Positions 22,041 through 33,373 of a DNA stretch of 64,000 nucleotides are shown piece by piece. The stretch is taken from contig KN817531.1 in assembly GCA_000827495.1 (NCBI GenBank), positions 198,444 through 262,443 of the forward strand, written 5' to 3'. The notes under the pieces were generated by a model that had not been told where the DNA came from, did no database searches, and was given only the letters and a program-made list of their open reading frames with translations. The position numbers and the translations under genes are program-made. Position 1 is the stretch's first letter; every line of letters starts with the position of its first letter. The stretch comes from Hypholoma sublateritium FD-334 SS-4. Taxonomy: Eukaryota > Basidiomycota > Agaricomycetes > Agaricales > Strophariaceae.

Positions 22041-24918
22041 ATGGATCCGTATAATCAACAGTACCAGGCAGCGGGGCCTCGTCCCCATCCATATCTGCAT
22101 GAGCCCTTGCTGTACATCACGAACCTCCCAGCATTCGTGGCCGACGAGAACCTGGCTCTGGCCTTTGTCAACTGCGGGCCCTTTCGCCCCAAGATCCAGC
22201 GCGACGGCGTCTCGCACGTTCTTTCAGGTGTAATTGAGTTCAAGTTTCTGGAGAAAGGTGAGCACAGGCTACAGCCCAGCCGCGCCCCTGTGCACTGCTA
22301 ACGCCCGCCACCGCTGCAGCGGAGAAGGCGCTCGCGATTCTGCAATCGCGCAGCATCCCGGAGCTGCCCACGCCCATCCCGCTCGTACTCTCGCCGTACC
22401 CGCCCACGAACCCGCCCACGGCTCTGCCGCCACCGTCCGCCCAGCCGCGCCTTGTCAAGCAGCTCCCGCCCGACTACACGGACTCGCAGCTATACGATCT
22501 CTTCCGCCCGTTCGGGGCGCTGTCGTCCGTGCGCGCGCAGACGCAGCTCGGTCCCGACATCGGCATCGTCGAGTTCTGGAACGAGGAGGACGCACTGCTT
22601 GCGGAGGGCGCACTGCACTGCGCCGAGATCGAGGGGCAGAACATCGCCGTGCAACCGTACCAGGCGCGCCGCGCCGCGCCCGCCGCGCAGGAATTTAACG
22701 CCGCCGCTCCGTCGTTCGTGCCTTCTGGTGTAGTCTACCCGCCGTTTGGCGTACAGGTGCGCATGCATGACGTCGTCCCGTGCCGGATTGTGTTAATTAA
22801 ATTAAATTTTCTCCTGCAGTATTCGCCGCCACGACAGAACCCGTACTCGCCTGTGCGATCGCCGGTGCAGCCACCCTCACCCTTTGTCCATGGACCCGGC
22901 CAGCAGATCCAGCTCGCGCCTTCGAATGGGCCTGGGGCAGGCAGTCACAGCGGCCTGATCGATCCGTGCAACCTGTTCTGCAAGGTCAGTCACGCTTGAA
23001 AGCGGCCGAATTGTATTAATCACCCTTGCGCAGAACTTGAGCCCGGAGATCGATTCCAAGAGCCTATTCGAGCATTTTAGTAGGGTAAGATTAATACTTT
23101 ATCAGTGTAATATCCCCGTTTACTGAGGTGTCCACCATAGTTTGGCCAGATCGTTAGGTAAATTCCTGCCTGTTTTTTTACCTCCAAATTTCTAATATTC
23201 TCAAAAGTGCTCGCGTGATGCGGAATGATAATGGAGAAAGCCGAGGCTTTGGCTTTGTCTCTTATCACCACCCAGAGCATGGTAATCTCTTTTCATTAAA
23301 TTATCGTCCAGTCAGACTAACCCCATAATTAGCCAATGATGCCCTCAAATCGATGAACGGGGCTATTCTTGGCACCAAACAGATTGTCGTCCGTTTGCAC
23401 GAGCCTAAACAGCTTAGGCAAGAGAAACTCGCCCATCGATTTTCGCACAGCGGACACCCTAGGCGGAGCTCAAGCGGCGCGACCAGTCCCGCGGCCAGTG
23501 AAGCAGGCGAAAGTTACAGTGGGTGGAACAGTCCGCGCACGTATACTCAAGCTCTCGCTTCTCCTGCGCTGTCCCCCAAGCCACCGCATTATGAGCGGAA
23601 CGAGAGGGGACGGCGAGGTTCTGGCAGCTATTACACGGTAGGCCTACTTCTACGCGTTAATCAAATGCAGCTGACCGTCGAATGTAGGCTGCTCTGAATG
23701 GAACGCTTAATGTGCCATTAACCTACAACTCGCTATCGTCGTTGTCACCTGTCGTGCGCAAGGAGGTTTTGACAGGAGAGTTCAGTCGGCGTGTCAAGGC
23801 CCTCGACGACCTCGATGACCAGAGCATTAATGCTGTCGTCGACTCCTTAGTCAGCCTTTCGCTGAGCAACGTCTTCCAGTTCCTGGACAACGAGGAGAAG
23901 CTGAAAGAGAAGGTGACCGTCTATAAAGCCGAGCACCCGAAGGTTGAGGCGGAACAAGAAGCGTCCCCGCCGCGCGCCGTGTCCGAGGACGCATCCCAGG
24001 ACTCGCGCGTGCTCGACTACAGCGGCGCGACCGCCTCCGCTCCCGAGCACCCGAGCACACCCGTGTCCGTGTCCCCCTCGCTGCTGACGCCGCCGCGCAC
24101 GTCATCCCCCGCTGGGTCCGTCCCGCCACGGCCCGAGCGCGACCGCATTTTCGCGGCCATCGCACGCCTGGAGAGCGAGAATAGGGAGGCGCTCACGGAG
24201 CTCATTATGAGCCTGCCGAAACGGGAGCGCGCGATGTGCCTATTCAACGCGGAGATCCTGCGGGCGAAGCTCGTCGATGCCAAGATGGTTCTGGAGAGCG
24301 AGGAGGGGGACGATGCGCCGCCGGACCCTACTTCTTCGCCTGCGCCTACCCCTACTACCGCTGTGCCTGTGCCGGTGACGCCGCAAGCCAAGAAAGTCGC
24401 TGTGGCGGGGGCGACGCCCCAAACACCCGATCTCTCCTTCGGCAGTGCGTCGGCGGCAGCGTCGCCCAGCCCTGCGACGCCCACCACCGCCGCCGCCGTC
24501 GCGCCAGGGTCAGGACAGGGATACACGATCGCGGCGCTGGCACGGCTGCCCGCGGCGGAGATCGTGCGCGTACTCTCTTCGACGGGTGCGACAGGGGTGG
24601 CGAAGGCCGACCCGCTGATTGTGCAGGCGACGGACGCGTTCGTGGACGGGTTGTTGGCGAAGGACGGGCATGCGCAGAAGCAGGCGGTTGGGGAGAAGCT
24701 GTGCGTGGCTTTCTTTGTGCGTTTATGAATAAGAGGGGGTGCTGATGTTTTTGTTTGCGTGTCGTAGGTTCAAGATCTTGAAGAGCCTCGGCGTGAAAGG
24801 CGCACCGAAGATCACGATTGCGCTGCTCGACCAGGAGGATTTGCGCGGGACGGCGCATCTGATGAACAGCTATCCCGCGGTGCTCAAGGAGAAGGCGCTC
24901 GCGCTAGGGGGAAAGTAG
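22041..24918 (+). CDS. RRM4: Rrm4-like RNA-binding protein: three RRMs plus C-terminal MLLE repeats
   Basis: Probable orthologue of Ustilago Rrm4, which carries mRNA on moving endosomes. Exons 22041-22257, 22320-22756, 22820-22984, 23034-23084, 23141-23157, 23208-23281, 23333-23637, 23688-24700 and 24768-24918 give 809 aa. RRM1 (LLYITNLPAF) and RRM2 (PRLVKQLPPDY) are degenerate. RRM3 is canonical, with RNP2 LFCKNL and RNP1 RGFGFVSY, and its RNP1 exon follows an AAG acceptor. The C-terminal half has three helical MLLE/PABC-like segments: around VVRKEVLTGEFSRRV, around SLPKRERAMCLFNAEIL, and the last, best one (AVGEKLFKILKSLG ... LLDQEDL). That order (RRMx3, linker, MLLEx3) separates it from poly(A)-binding protein, which has four RRMs and one MLLE. 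Confidence 0.85.
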
Positions 24919-25887
24919 ACTGTCTAGCGAGCGCCCACTCTGGTGCCTGTATGCACGCGTTCATGCGTTCAGGCATGCACACCCCGCCTTCGCGCGCATA
25001 AAATTGATACCCGCCTTGCTCTTCTTCATCTGATCTGACCCTTCCTTTGGCATCTATTTTCACATTCTGAAATCTGCCCGTCTGTTTTCCTCCCGCCATC
25101 TTCACGCCCTCGTATACTTGTTTCTTGGCTCTGGATCACCTCGTCTCGTCTCCTTTCGTCCCACTACATTACTGTCCGTCCGCTTGTCTTCTCCTACATA
25201 CTACGCCGTCTCGTCTCTCGATCTACTACCTAGTCCATCCAGCTCGCCGCCATATCTTACGTACATACGCTCGTTTTGTTAGTATACTCTGCATCTTTTT
25301 TGTTGGCCCCCTCTCCATCCCAGTGTCGCCCATTCGGCGTTCACTTTCCATGGCCGCGCTCCTTTCCCTGTCGCCGCCGCCGGCTTCACGACCCACGTAC
25401 ATAACGACCTGTCTTCGTCTCTTTTTTCTTTTCTGATTTGTCGTATATTCGAGGCCCTGTTTGCGGTCAGGATGAATCCTATAATATCTTGGCAATTTTT
25501 GGAGAGGAAGTATATGTCCACAATCTTGGGAGAATGGCGTTCAGGCGGAGTCGCGATGATCCGGACTCTATTGACTGCAACTTGGATTTGTTTGGATGAC
25601 TGAATCCATTGCGTCGAAAAAATGGCCTGTTCGAATTATTATCCACTCGCTGTTACATAGTGGTCATCGCTCTTTCTACACCTCTCTGCGAAGACTTCCG
25701 AAGCCAATAGCGCCTTTCTTGACTAGCTTCCAAAGTGCTCATACTTGCTGTTTGATAAGTACCACAGATATATTGCCTAACTTCACACCTTATTTCTAAA
25801 ACAACACAGATCGTTAAATCTCTCATATCAAGGCAGAACAATACAATTCACCACCTATCCCATCCCATGGTACAAAACACCCGCCAC
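24919..25887. other. Convergent intergenic region
   Basis: Lies between the 3' ends of the RRM gene (plus) and AIP1 (minus). It is pyrimidine-rich on the plus strand (about 25120-25430) with no credible gene. Confidence 0.5.
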
Positions 25888-28511
25888 CTACGCGTGGAAT
25901 GTCACCTTCCACGTCCGTACACACCCATCAAAGCCTGCGGATACTAGAACGCCCCCTTTCCCGCCGTCGAGCCATAGCACGCCGTTCACGCCCCCGGGGC
26001 CCGCATTCTTGATCGCGATGTTCTTCATCAACTTCGCCACGCTCCACACGTACACATGCGTGTCCAGCGAGCCCGACGCGCAGTGCGCCGAGTCCGCCGT
26101 CCACGACAGCGAGTTGATCCGCGCCGTGTGGTTCGCCCAGCGCGTCGTGACGACCTTGCGCCCGGCGGGGTCGAACAGGATTAGTTTACCGGACGACTGT
26201 ATCAGCATTTTAATTCATGAGCATTAGAATACAGCGCGGAAGGAAGAGGGGCGGGGGCAGTACGTACGTCTCCCGAGGCGAGGTACTTTCCGTCCGGCGA
26301 GAAGGCAAGGCGCGAGACGGCGCCCTGGTTACCCTCGAGCACGGCGATCTCTTTGAGCGCCTTCCCGTCCCACTCATTGAGGCGCACCTTGCGGTCCTGC
26401 ATCAAACAAATCCGTCAGCATCCCGCACGCGCGTCGTGGGTATAGTTACCGCGCACCTCGCCGCCAATAGCGATGAGTGACCCGGACGCGGCGATCGCGC
26501 TCGGCTCGAACGCGGGCTTCGTCTGGAAGACGCGCTGGTTCGCACGGAAGGCCTCGACCGCGCCTATCTCTACAACGAAGACCGTCGAGTCGGCGGCGAC
26601 GGCGATGTCCTTTGGCTGTGCGGTGGTGGGGGCCGCGGCCGGTCTGTACCGAAGCGATGCAGTCTATCAGTCCGAGGCAGAGAGACACATGCCTGACATT
26701 GAAAACGCACGCATAGGAAGCCTCGCTCGAGTCCAGTTCCCTGACATGGTCGTCGAATCCAACGGAGTATATCTTTCCGCCAGCAGGCGCCGTCGCCAGC
26801 CCCGTCACATTGCCCGCGTGGCCCTCGCCGCCTACGCCGTGGCACTCTTCCTTCGCAGACGAATACGCGTAGACGCGCCCATCTGCCGTTCCCGTAACGA
26901 ATGTATCGGACGAGGAGGGCGCAACCGCAGTAACGGACCTTTGTGGTGCCTGCAGTCATTATTCAGTTTCCTTCTAGCACCTTAATTCAGAAATCGGTCC
27001 GTACCGATAGAACGCGCGCTGGCTTGTCGGCTATCCTAGGGTCGAAAATGTTGAGATCGCCGGACATTGACAGAGACACAAGGTCCGACTGCCCGCTCCA
27101 GGTGTTGCCCGCTTGCTGGTGGCCCAACCCGGAGCCTACAGTCCATGTGGTCACCGCCTTCTGCGTGCTTGCATCCCCTGAGATGGCTTCAGTCAAAAAA
27201 CAGCATCTGGAAGCGATGTAGTTCACAAAGTTTAACAGTGCAGTCCGCCGAAGACGTCAGGAGCTGTTTGCTATCTGGGCTCCAGGCGCAGGCCATCTAC
27301 CATATGTGAGCGTACGAACAACAAAGCGAAAGCGAGGTAGGCAATGAACGTACGATGCTCCCTTTGTGCGGGCTGTCCGTGAGCTCTGCGACAGTGTCCC
27401 CAGTCTTCCCATCATACAAGAAGATCTTTGCGTCCGACCCGACGCTTGCAAAGTGATCCCCGGACAGCGCGTACTGCACGTCCTGTACGAACTTGGTGTG
27501 CGTTTTGATCGTCTGCAATTTTTCTTAAGCTCATGTGTGTGTGTAGATGTGAGGACCGTCAACGCACCCGCTCATACTTGTACGGCGCGCCGGTGTGGAA
27601 TATGATCGAGGTGTCGTCGCCCGCCGTTGCCGCCCTGAACGGGCGCTGGTGTCTGATCGCGACCGCGTTGATAACCTACACTCTCACCCCGTTAGCCACG
27701 CCCCACCGCTGAAGTGCCGCTCGCGCCCGGCACGCACGCACCTTGGAATGACCGATGATCTCCCCGGTAGACGACCCGCTGTCCATCATGAACGCATGCC
27801 CAAACCTACATACCACGCGTGGATCAGCCAGCGCCCGCACGCAGCAACGCCGCGCAGTACGCACTTTTCCTTCCCGTCGCCGACGGCGATGATGCGCTTG
27901 CTCTCGCCGTCCCATGCGAGGTCGTTGCTGCAACCCCACAAATCAAACCAAACCAAACCATGAGCGCGCGCAGGGGAGAGCTAAGTGACATCGACCGCAC
28001 GTACATGCGCCCAGAGAGTACTCTATACTCGCCCTTCAGTACCTGCTCGCCGCCGACGACGTCCCACACCCTCACTGCGCCACCATCATCAGCCTTGCCC
28101 TGCGCCGGGCGTGCAGCGAAATGCGGAGACAGACGCACCTTGCCCGGTCACGTCCGCAGACGCACAGTAGTATCCCGACGGCGCGAGACGAGCGACCGTC
28201 GCGTTCTGGATGTGGCCCGAGTACGCTGTCGTGAGGCCAGGGTTCTGTGCCAGCATCAGCGCCCGTTCTCCTAACAGCAACACAGAAAGACTAAGTGCGG
28301 ACCTTCAGATCACGTATCTAGACCGCCCATCGAGCAAAATATACATCAGCACAGTTTCCAGGTTAGCAGATGAAAAGATGGAGCTTTTGCTCACCAGCAC
28401 CGTCCGCCCGGAGGTGTACACCACCTTGTCCTTCGCCGCGCTGAGCTTCGTCGCCGTGCCACGGGCGGTGACCGGGTTCGGCGGGTACAGCGCTCCTCTG
28501 CTGTACGACAT
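25888..28511 (-). CDS. AIP1: Actin-interacting protein 1 (WD40, cofilin cofactor)
   Basis: Enhances cofilin-driven actin filament disassembly in the cytoplasm. Fourteen exons are proposed: 28511-28395, 28317-28303, 28244-28152, 28099-28005, 27927-27865, 27805-27742, 27675-27568, 27512-27354, 27296-27227, 27177-27005, 26949-26711, 26643-26457, 26396-26268 and 26196-25888, total 606 aa, the family length. Hallmarks: LYPPNPVTARG at the N terminus, NDLAWDGESKRIIAVGDG, FGHAFMMDSGSSTGEI, AIRHQRPFRAATAGDD and repeated WD blades through to VRTWKVTFHA. Exon 2 is a 15-nt micro-exon encoding IRDLK. The exon 3 to 4 junction needs a weak GTGACC donor to stay in frame; the stronger GTGCGT nearby would shift it, so that junction is uncertain. 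Everything else is consistent. Confidence 0.93.
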
Positions 28512-29388
28512 CCTTTATTCTTGTGTGCTTGGTGTAGTATTAGTATGTCGAGAGCGGCCGATGGGGGCAGATGCAGTTACGATTGCTTGCGATTGCGGTC
28601 GGGATGTCAGTGATTGGGTGCTGCGCGACGCGCCGGCTTTTAGGGGTTCGCTCCATAATAGGAAATTCATCCTCAGACTGCTATACGGCCTACGCAGCTG
28701 CGAGCATTGGCCAGCTAAGTTCGGAATCCCACCCTTACACTTTCTTTGTTCTCGATTATGATATGAGCGGGGAACCACTTTTCAGCGGCTAGAGCAGGGC
28801 CGGCACGTTGAAATCAGCTTGCAGCAGAAGATACCTGGAGTCTGACCGGTACAGTGTAATGGGAACTTCCAATGGGTCATTACGACCAACTTTCGTGATT
28901 CGACATAAAGCGTGCACCGTATATTATGTAGCGATGCATATAGAGCTACCGCAGAAGCGTATGGCCGAGTGCGAAATGGCGTTCACCGTCGCCGCCATAT
29001 GGCCTTCGCAAACTTGCCAGAAAAGCCGTTCCGCAGGGCCAGGAAGGCTGGGAAACGCGCAGCGGCCCAAGAAAAGAATTGGCAGGATTCCACCATGGGA
29101 TTTTAAACAGATTCCTAACCCATCTCTTTGAGTTCGTCATCCAGATTCCAGGGCCATCACCGGCGCAAGCAGCTGAGTAGATCCAAGGTTGTCTGAGCGG
29201 GGATACATTAACCAACATAGCACAGCAGATTACATCGCGCGCGGGGCGGCGAAACGGCAGAATTATACTATTGTGAGGCAATTTCGGACGCGGACGGGGG
29301 TACCCGGAAGTAAAATCGACGGGACCAGAAAGTGCACAAGAAAGCGAGGAGAAAATTGTGAGGAAACATGCGCGCCATTGGTCTCTCT
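28512..29388. other. Intergenic, no gene seen
   Basis: Includes the AIP1 promoter at its left and the 3' flank of the RNA-export gene at its right. Open frames of 90-110 codons have no recognisable domain. Confidence 0.5.
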
Positions 29389-30536
29389 CTAGACCATATC
29401 TACGTCTTGCGCGGCAGCGGCGGGCTCGGGCGCATCACCGTCGCCCATGAAGGCGTCGAGTTCCTTGTCCAGCTCCTCCGCTGTTTTGACCTTCTTCGGG
29501 CCGCGCGGTGGGCGGGCACTGGCGCTGGCGCCGCCACGCGACCCGCGGGTGGTCCGTGCGGGGCCACCGGTGTACGCCCGTCTGCGAGCAATGGAAGTTA
29601 TGAGGGAATGGTATGCGTGTGAAAGGACCTGACGCACGGTCCCGACGGGATCTTGTTGATGGACGCATCGTCTGCGCTGAGGCGCTCGGCGAGCGGTGGC
29701 TTTTCAATCCTGTTCAGGAGCGATGCGGTGGTCGGTGCGCTGTTGGCACGGCGCTCGCGTGGGGCGCGAGGTGGGGTCGTGTCGAACGCTATCGTCATCG
29801 GCTGGCCTATTTTAGATGAGAGACATTAGCGACATATTCACTTAGAAGGCCGCAAGTAGAAGATAAGCCATATGATAGGGCTGTGAGACGGGAAAGAGGG
29901 AAAAAGCATCACCCTTGGCCAGGTATCCGTTGAACTGCTTCTTCGCGCGGGTCGCCTCGGCCGCCGTTTCGAAAGAGATGATTGCTGAGCCAGTTGATCG
30001 GCCGCTGCGGTCGTACTGTTCGTGAACGTTGAGGAGGGCAGGTAAATTTTGCGGCCATCATGGGATATATACGTGAAGAGGTAGAGAAGTCGCAAGATTG
30101 GCTTTCGTTCTCTTATAGTAGGTGAAACTCGGTGGTTTGTCGTACCCTAAGTAGAGGCTCGCGGACAAGCGTGCCTATCTGCCCGAACACGGACTGATTG
30201 GGGATCGTGTTAGCTTGTGTGGGCCGGGCGTCGAAATGGAGAAATGCACGCACTATGAGATCCTTTGGGGTGACGTCGTAGTGCAGATTTGAAACCAGGA
30301 GCTTGCTGTTGACCGCCGCAGCGGGCCCGGTCGGCACCGCCGAGCCACGAGGAGCAGTTGTGCGCCCTCTTGGGCCAGTCGGGGCCTTGTCGTGCACCCA
30401 TTGCCCGTCTGCATCTCCACGAGCTGCAGGGCGCTAGACAGGCAACACAGGCCATTGTCAGTGTTCGGCTCCATCCAGAGCAAGATAGCGGCCTCACAGC
30501 ATATGGTTTACGTGCACCATTTCTTATAGAGGCCAT
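29389..30536 (-). CDS. YRA1: mRNA export adaptor of the ALY/REF family
   Basis: Couples mRNA processing to nuclear export through TREX and Mex67. Exons 30536-30512 (uncertain), 30423-30254, 30193-30146, 30015-29913, 29806-29638 and 29581-29389 give about 235 aa. The single RRM reads KLLVSNLHYDVTPKDL, VFGQIGTLVREPLLRYDRSGRSTGSA and ATRAKKQFNGYL. A basic RGG-type stretch (ARTTRGSRGGAS) follows, and the C terminus has the conserved TAEELDKELDAFM box that ALY/Yra1 proteins use for UAP56/Sub2 binding. The first exon is short and could be spliced differently; the conserved N-box expected at the extreme N terminus is not obvious, so the true start may lie in another small exon. Confidence 0.88.
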
Positions 30537-30844
30537 AATAAGGGATGAAACTTGGGGATTTGAGAGGAGGGGGCAGATGGTGGAGGGAGGGAGGCAACGA
30601 TGAATGGTGGCTGTGACTCTGACAGCCAACCACAGTCATGATTCATCCCACCGAAAAGGGAATTTCTTTGCGGAGATATCCGCACCTTGTATATTGTAGC
30701 GATCCAAAGAATACAAGAGGCTTTGAGTCAATGTTTTTCTTAGCCTGATTTTCCATAATTTCAAGGGAGAGCACTCAACTATTTTGGGTGGCATTTACAA
30801 ATAAAAAGACAGAACAGGTCTGTAAGGCACTGTCGACAGTCATG

Positions 30845-30915
30845 GCATTGGTGGTGTAGCGGTAACATTGGGTCTTCCCATGGCCTAGCTCCGGGTTCGA
30901 CTCCCGGCCAATGCA
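30845..30915 (+). tRNA. tRNA-Gly (anticodon CCC)
   Basis: Folds as a full cloverleaf. The acceptor GCATTGG pairs with CCAATGC, with discriminator A. The D stem is GTGT/ACAT, the anticodon stem GGGTC/GGCCT with loop TTCCCAT, and the T arm CCGGG-TTCGACT-CCCGG. Internal promoter boxes are intact (A box TGGTGTAGCGG, B box GGTTCGACTCC). No intron. Confidence 0.93.
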
Positions 30916-30918
30916 CAC

Positions 30919-30923
30919 TTTTT
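30919..30923 (+). terminator. Pol III T-run terminator
   Basis: Five T residues beginning three bases after the tRNA discriminator, the normal RNA polymerase III stop. Confidence 0.8.
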
Positions 30924-31357
30924 GCAAGTTGTACTGCCACGGTCAACTAGTCCTAGAAATAGTTTTGACCAACCCTGGGGCCTGAGTGTAGTGCGCACTG
31001 CGTCCCGCGTGCGGAGTCCGGACTCCTGGCGGCGGGCGCGCCATTTAATTGCGCATCGCAAAAAGCCGCAATACATTCTTCGCGTGACTTATGTTTGACC
31101 TCGCGTGACTATGTAGTGGCTGTGTCGCGATCAATACGAGTCGCGATTCATCTTGCTGTTTAAATCCAACCATCACTGAGCCTCGCTCTCCTCTTCCTAC
31201 CTTGAACAAGCCTCATTCATCCCTTCTTTGATAGTCGGACGAAAACTCATATTACTCCTACACTCGAAATCAGCAGCTCCCGCCTTCCTTTTCCGCCGTT
31301 CAAACCAGTCTGCGACGCAACCTGGACCAAATAATCTCCGAGGAGCCTGAAGCCCGC
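30924..31357. other. RAD52 upstream region
   Basis: No gene. The CT-rich stretch at about 31185-31230 and 31260-31300 is the likely RAD52 start region and leader. Confidence 0.5.
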
Positions 31358-33373
31358 ATGGCCGGGGCATTCAGTGGCCATCTTATAAACCAATACAACC
31401 CTAACAACCCCTCTAACTCCTCCATCGTCTCGCACGGTGCAATGTCCTTCAACCCCAACATGCACGGCACGCCGCAGGGCCAGCGATCTTTCTCCTTCTT
31501 CGGCAACGACTCGTCGTTCGCGAATGACTCAATATCAGAGGAGTCTGCGCGCAAGTTAGCGTCGCTGCAGGTCAAACTGAACCAGAAGCTGGGCCCGGAA
31601 TACATCTCACAGAGGCCAGGACCGGGCGGTGGCCCGAAGTTGACGTATGTCGAGGGTTGGAAGATCATCAACCTGGCGAACGAGGTGTTCGGGTTCAACG
31701 GGTGGAGCTCGAGCATTGTCACCATGACGGTAGACTTCGCCGACTACAACGAGGAGTCGCGGCGATTCAACGTTGGCGTTACGGCTGTTATGAGGGTCAC
31801 GCTAAGGGATGGTGTTTTCCACGAAGACGTCGGCTACGGAATGCTTGAGAACTCGAAGAGCAAGGGGCAAGCTCTCGACAAGGTGCGGTGGCACTTCTCG
31901 AGTTTTATGCTACCACTCTGACGCAACACTCTCACAAGTGTAAAAAGGAGGCTGTAACGGATGGCCTCAAACGAGCGCTAAGAAGTTTTGGAAATGTCAT
32001 GGGGAATTGCTTGTACGACAAGTCATATGCGTCCGAAATTGTGAAGGTTAAATTTGAACCAGTATGTTGCTTTTTGTTTCGCATTCACTTTCTATGTGAG
32101 CTACTTCCTGACATGACAATCTGCGTTCATAGAAAAAGTTCAATAAGGACGAGCTTCACCGGCGACCTGAATTCGAGGACGTCAAACCAAACTTTTCTTC
32201 TTCCTCAATAAATACCTCAACGTCTTCCGCTTCGATGGGAAGCGCGCCGGCTCCACGCGCCGGCCCCTCAAACTACAACACTTCAACCCCCACACGACCG
32301 CCCGTACAGCAAAATAAGCCCATCACATCGCTACCCCCACATATGCGGTCAGAAGCGCAAGCCTCCGGTTCCGTGCTGAGACCGCCTGCCAACCCAAACA
32401 TTTCCTGCGCAAACGCAAATGGAAAAGCCCCGGCCCAGCGCCCCGTAGCGCAACCCCCACAGCCACCCCCACAGCCAGCGAAGGCCACCGCCGCTCTACC
32501 GCCTGCCCCCGCAAAGGTCGAGCTTGACGACGAAGACGACTCGTTCGGATATAACTCGGACGATGACGCGCTCATCGCCATGGCCGACCTCGGCCCCGCA
32601 ATCGACGCCGACATGGGGCGCCCGATCGACCACGAAGAGGGCTTGCTCCAGCCGCCACCTGACGACGACGAGCCCGCACCTCCGGTGCGCGCACGCGAAC
32701 CGAGCGCAGGGATGACCCGCCACGAGCTCATCGCCGCAGCTCTCGCGGGAGACCCCCCCACAGAGCTTAGTGCAATGGCAGGGCTGCCGTACGCAGAGTT
32801 CAAGCCGATGGTGCCGCGACCGAGTGGGGGAACGAGCGCGGCGGCCTCTGTGATGCTGGGCATGCGGCCCCCGCCGCCGCCACAGCCGCGCTCGACGACG
32901 TCGCTCGTGCAGCAGAATCACCAACGGTACATGAGCGCTCGGCCGCAGGACCAGAACCGCGCTCCTGCCCCGCAGGCGGGAGAAAGGGTTCCGTCGCCGT
33001 CAGCGATGGGCGGGTTCAACTTTCCCGGTGGCGCGGTATGTGCCTTGCTCAACAACACGCGCCGCACTTTTAACTAACAACCTTTTATTCGTGCAGAGTA
33101 CTGTACAAGGTGGCGTTAGCGGGATGTCGCTGTCAGGTGTGGGCATGAAGCGGCCAGCCGATGCTATGAGGTCAGTGTTTAACATGTAGAATCGGCACCC
33201 GTAGCTGATCATATGCTACCAGCTCCTCTACCTCCTCTGGCTCAAGCTTTCGTGGCGGACGGCCGGGGATGGGTCTGCCACAGACGTCCTCCGGTCCCAC
33301 CGCAAACAAGCGGAACATCCTCGGCGCGCTGGACATAACGGACGGCGGCGACGTCAAGCGGCCACGGTTCTGA
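31358..33373 (+). CDS. RAD52: Recombination mediator Rad52
   Basis: Anneals single strands and loads Rad51 in homologous recombination, in the nucleus. Exons 31358-31882, 31939-32061, 32133-33035, 33097-33170 and 33223-33373 give 591 aa. The N-terminal annealing domain (about residues 50-225) is well conserved: [83 protein letters not shown] and [14 protein letters not shown]. The rest is Pro/Ser-rich and acidic in places, as expected for the Rad51/RPA-binding tail. Intron 1 ends in AAG: using it preserves the invariant [10 protein letters not shown], whereas the next AG would delete CKK. Separated from the divergent YRA1-like gene by the tRNA. Confidence 0.96.

Noticed and set aside
24017..24858. 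Antisense open frames over the RRM4 linker
   Set aside because: Low-complexity shadow of a Pro/Ala/Ser-rich linker.
32273..32924. Antisense open frames over the RAD52 tail
   Set aside because: Shadow of the Pro/Ala-rich coding sequence; no family match.
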